Source: Loktanella sp. IMCC34160 (GTDB lineage Bacteria; Pseudomonadota; Alphaproteobacteria; Rhodobacterales; Rhodobacteraceae). Taken from it: DNA of 64,000 bases. This document shows, piece after piece, positions 63,157 through 64,000 of the stretch (the first letter of the stretch is position 1; every line of letters begins with the position of its first letter). Under the pieces are notes generated by a model. The model was not told the origin of the DNA, searched no databases, and worked only from the letters and a program-made list of their open reading frames with translations. Made by a program: the position numbers and the translations under genes. Where the stretch lies: positions 124,001 through 188,000 of the forward strand of contig NZ_SELP01000006.1 of assembly GCF_004145845.1 (NCBI RefSeq). Direction: 5' to 3'.

Positions 63157-63990
63157 TTAGGTTGCTATAAGTCGCAATCGCTTCCTCGTCGATGGACGTT
63201 GAGCCAAAAGACGTCGGACGCGCGCTCGAAGTTGGTCATGTGACAGCGGAAAATCTGCCGCTTCAGCAACCCTGCAGCTCCAGTCTTCTACAAGAATGTC
63301 CTGAAGTGTCGCTGGCGCCTTTCGAATGAAGTAAGCACATAAGTGCTCCAGCAACCAATCAGTCCGAGGTGCGGTAAACGATGCATATTGCCAGTCGATG
63401 ACACGGAAGGTGTGACCGAGGGGTGAGCCCTTTAGGAGTATGTTTTCATCGCGGGCATCCACATGATTTACCCCAGAATTGTATAGGGCAACGAGTGCTG
63501 GAATGGCGAAGGCTGATGCTTCCAAGTAACCGCCCGGCAGTATCTTTGACAAACTAAGGACATCGCTGAAGTCGCCGATATCCTCGTATACCAATCCCGT
63601 TCCAATAACCAATCCGAACCTACGACGCTCAAAGTAACAGTAGGGTTCGGGGACCGGGATGCCGAGCAAGCTAGCTCTCTCGGCGTTCTGGTACTCAGTT
63701 TGCGCGTACTTCTTGTAGCGCAACATGGAAGAGACGTTCGACAGAGGAAAGGTCTTGGCCACCAAACTAGGACAATTTTCTGACACCTTCCATCTGTAGA
63801 CCAACCTTTGGCGAGCGGACTTCAAGACTACTGCTTTGTCGGGCGCGTGCTTCAAGGAGGGATCGATAAGCCCATTGGTGAGACAATCAATGATTTCCGG
63901 CTTTGCACCTTTGGCAAAGTGCACAACTAGGCCTGAACCTCTGTTGCGACCGGCCAATGGCAACTTTCTCAAAGGATCTCTTTGTATCAT
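63157..63990 (-). CDS. Lipopolysaccharide-kinase-like phosphotransferase
   Basis: A 277-residue protein starting at 63990, near the window edge; the gene may have an earlier start outside. The kinase core is visible: LVYEDIGDFSD hinge, catalytic HVDARDENILLKG (HxDxxxxN), and the metal-binding RVIDWQYASF. A lysine in VLKSARQRLVYRWKVSENC may be the ATP-binding one. It resembles Kdo/heptose or sugar kinases of envelope polysaccharide synthesis more than protein kinases. The last residues are basic, as in membrane-associated LPS kinases. Confidence 0.65.
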   Translation of the reverse strand: MIQRDPLRKLPLAGRNRGSGLVVHFAKGAKPEIIDCLTNGLIDPSLKHAPDKAVVLKSARQRLVYRWKVSENCPSLVAKTFPLSNVSSMLRYKKYAQTEYQNAERASLLGIPVPEPYCYFERRRFGLVIGTGLVYEDIGDFSDVLSLSKILPGGYLEASAFAIPALVALYNSGVNHVDARDENILLKGSPLGHTFRVIDWQYASFTAPRTDWLLEHLCAYFIRKAPATLQDILVEDWSCRVAEAADFPLSHDQLRARVRRLLAQRPSTRKRLRLIAT

Positions 63991-64000
63991 GACTGCATCT

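Noticed and set aside
1-64000. tRNA or rRNA genes and a replication origin
   Set aside because: I looked for cloverleaf-like arms, rRNA signatures and repeated DnaA/iteron boxes and saw none that I could support by eye.

Overview
The window looks like an accessory, island-rich stretch of an alphaproteobacterium, most likely of the Rhodobacterales (Roseobacter group). This is an inference. It rests on the moderately high GC content, the RTX-repeat protein with a C-terminal Hint domain, the GABA/amide/oxoproline catabolic operons typical of the group, a type II-C CRISPR-Cas9 locus with a 36-bp GTTGCGGC...CTAAACT repeat, and an ArdC-type plasmid/conjugation module. No rRNA or tRNA gene was seen.

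Layout. 1-600: transposase scraps and a decayed serine-recombinase tail mark an integration scar. 1193-7280: a tightly coupled four-gene operon (Rossmann flavoprotein, unknown 277-aa protein, 938-aa protein with a PIN-like N-terminus, small membrane protein with a channel-like C-terminus). I recognise no described system here, and it is the best candidate for a new one. 7570-10382: a SnoaL-like gene (duplicated later), a PD-(D/E)XK nuclease, and a divergent membrane protein/MarR pair. 11131-20260: LysR regulator, a 5-oxoprolinase-like set with its own biotin carboxylase and biotin carrier, and a ribose-type ABC importer with a TorT-like binding protein. 20371-23816: XRE-cupin regulator with GABA transaminase and succinate-semialdehyde dehydrogenase. 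24409-33190: a minus-strand amide operon in which an Urt-type ABC transporter precedes amiE, amiB, amiC and amiR. Its leader carries an intrinsic terminator and two hexaloop hairpins, as expected for ANTAR antitermination by AmiR.

33486-38570: an H-type lectin remnant, the RTX-Hint protein and a frameshifted GGDEF-EAL gene. 38733-57977: two direct repeats of about 1.13 kb bracket roughly 17 kb of unique DNA (18.1-kb period). This holds ArdC and a partner, a decayed and an intact AbiE module, a complete type II-C CRISPR-Cas9 locus (12-repeat array, cas2, cas1, cas9, and a tracrRNA with clear promoter and terminator), a second SnoaL copy, and a convergent cluster of three HExxH metallopeptidases with a small membrane protein. 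57975-60611: a four-gene plasmid-type module ending in a DNA-methyltransferase-like protein. 60774-63990: a lysozyme-like protein and two surface-polysaccharide-type genes (nucleotidyltransferase-like and kinase-like) at the edge.

The catabolic genes form coherent uptake-degradation units for amides, GABA and probably pyroglutamate or a related lactam. The rest resembles a defence and mobility island assembled from repeats, IS scars and duplicated cassettes.
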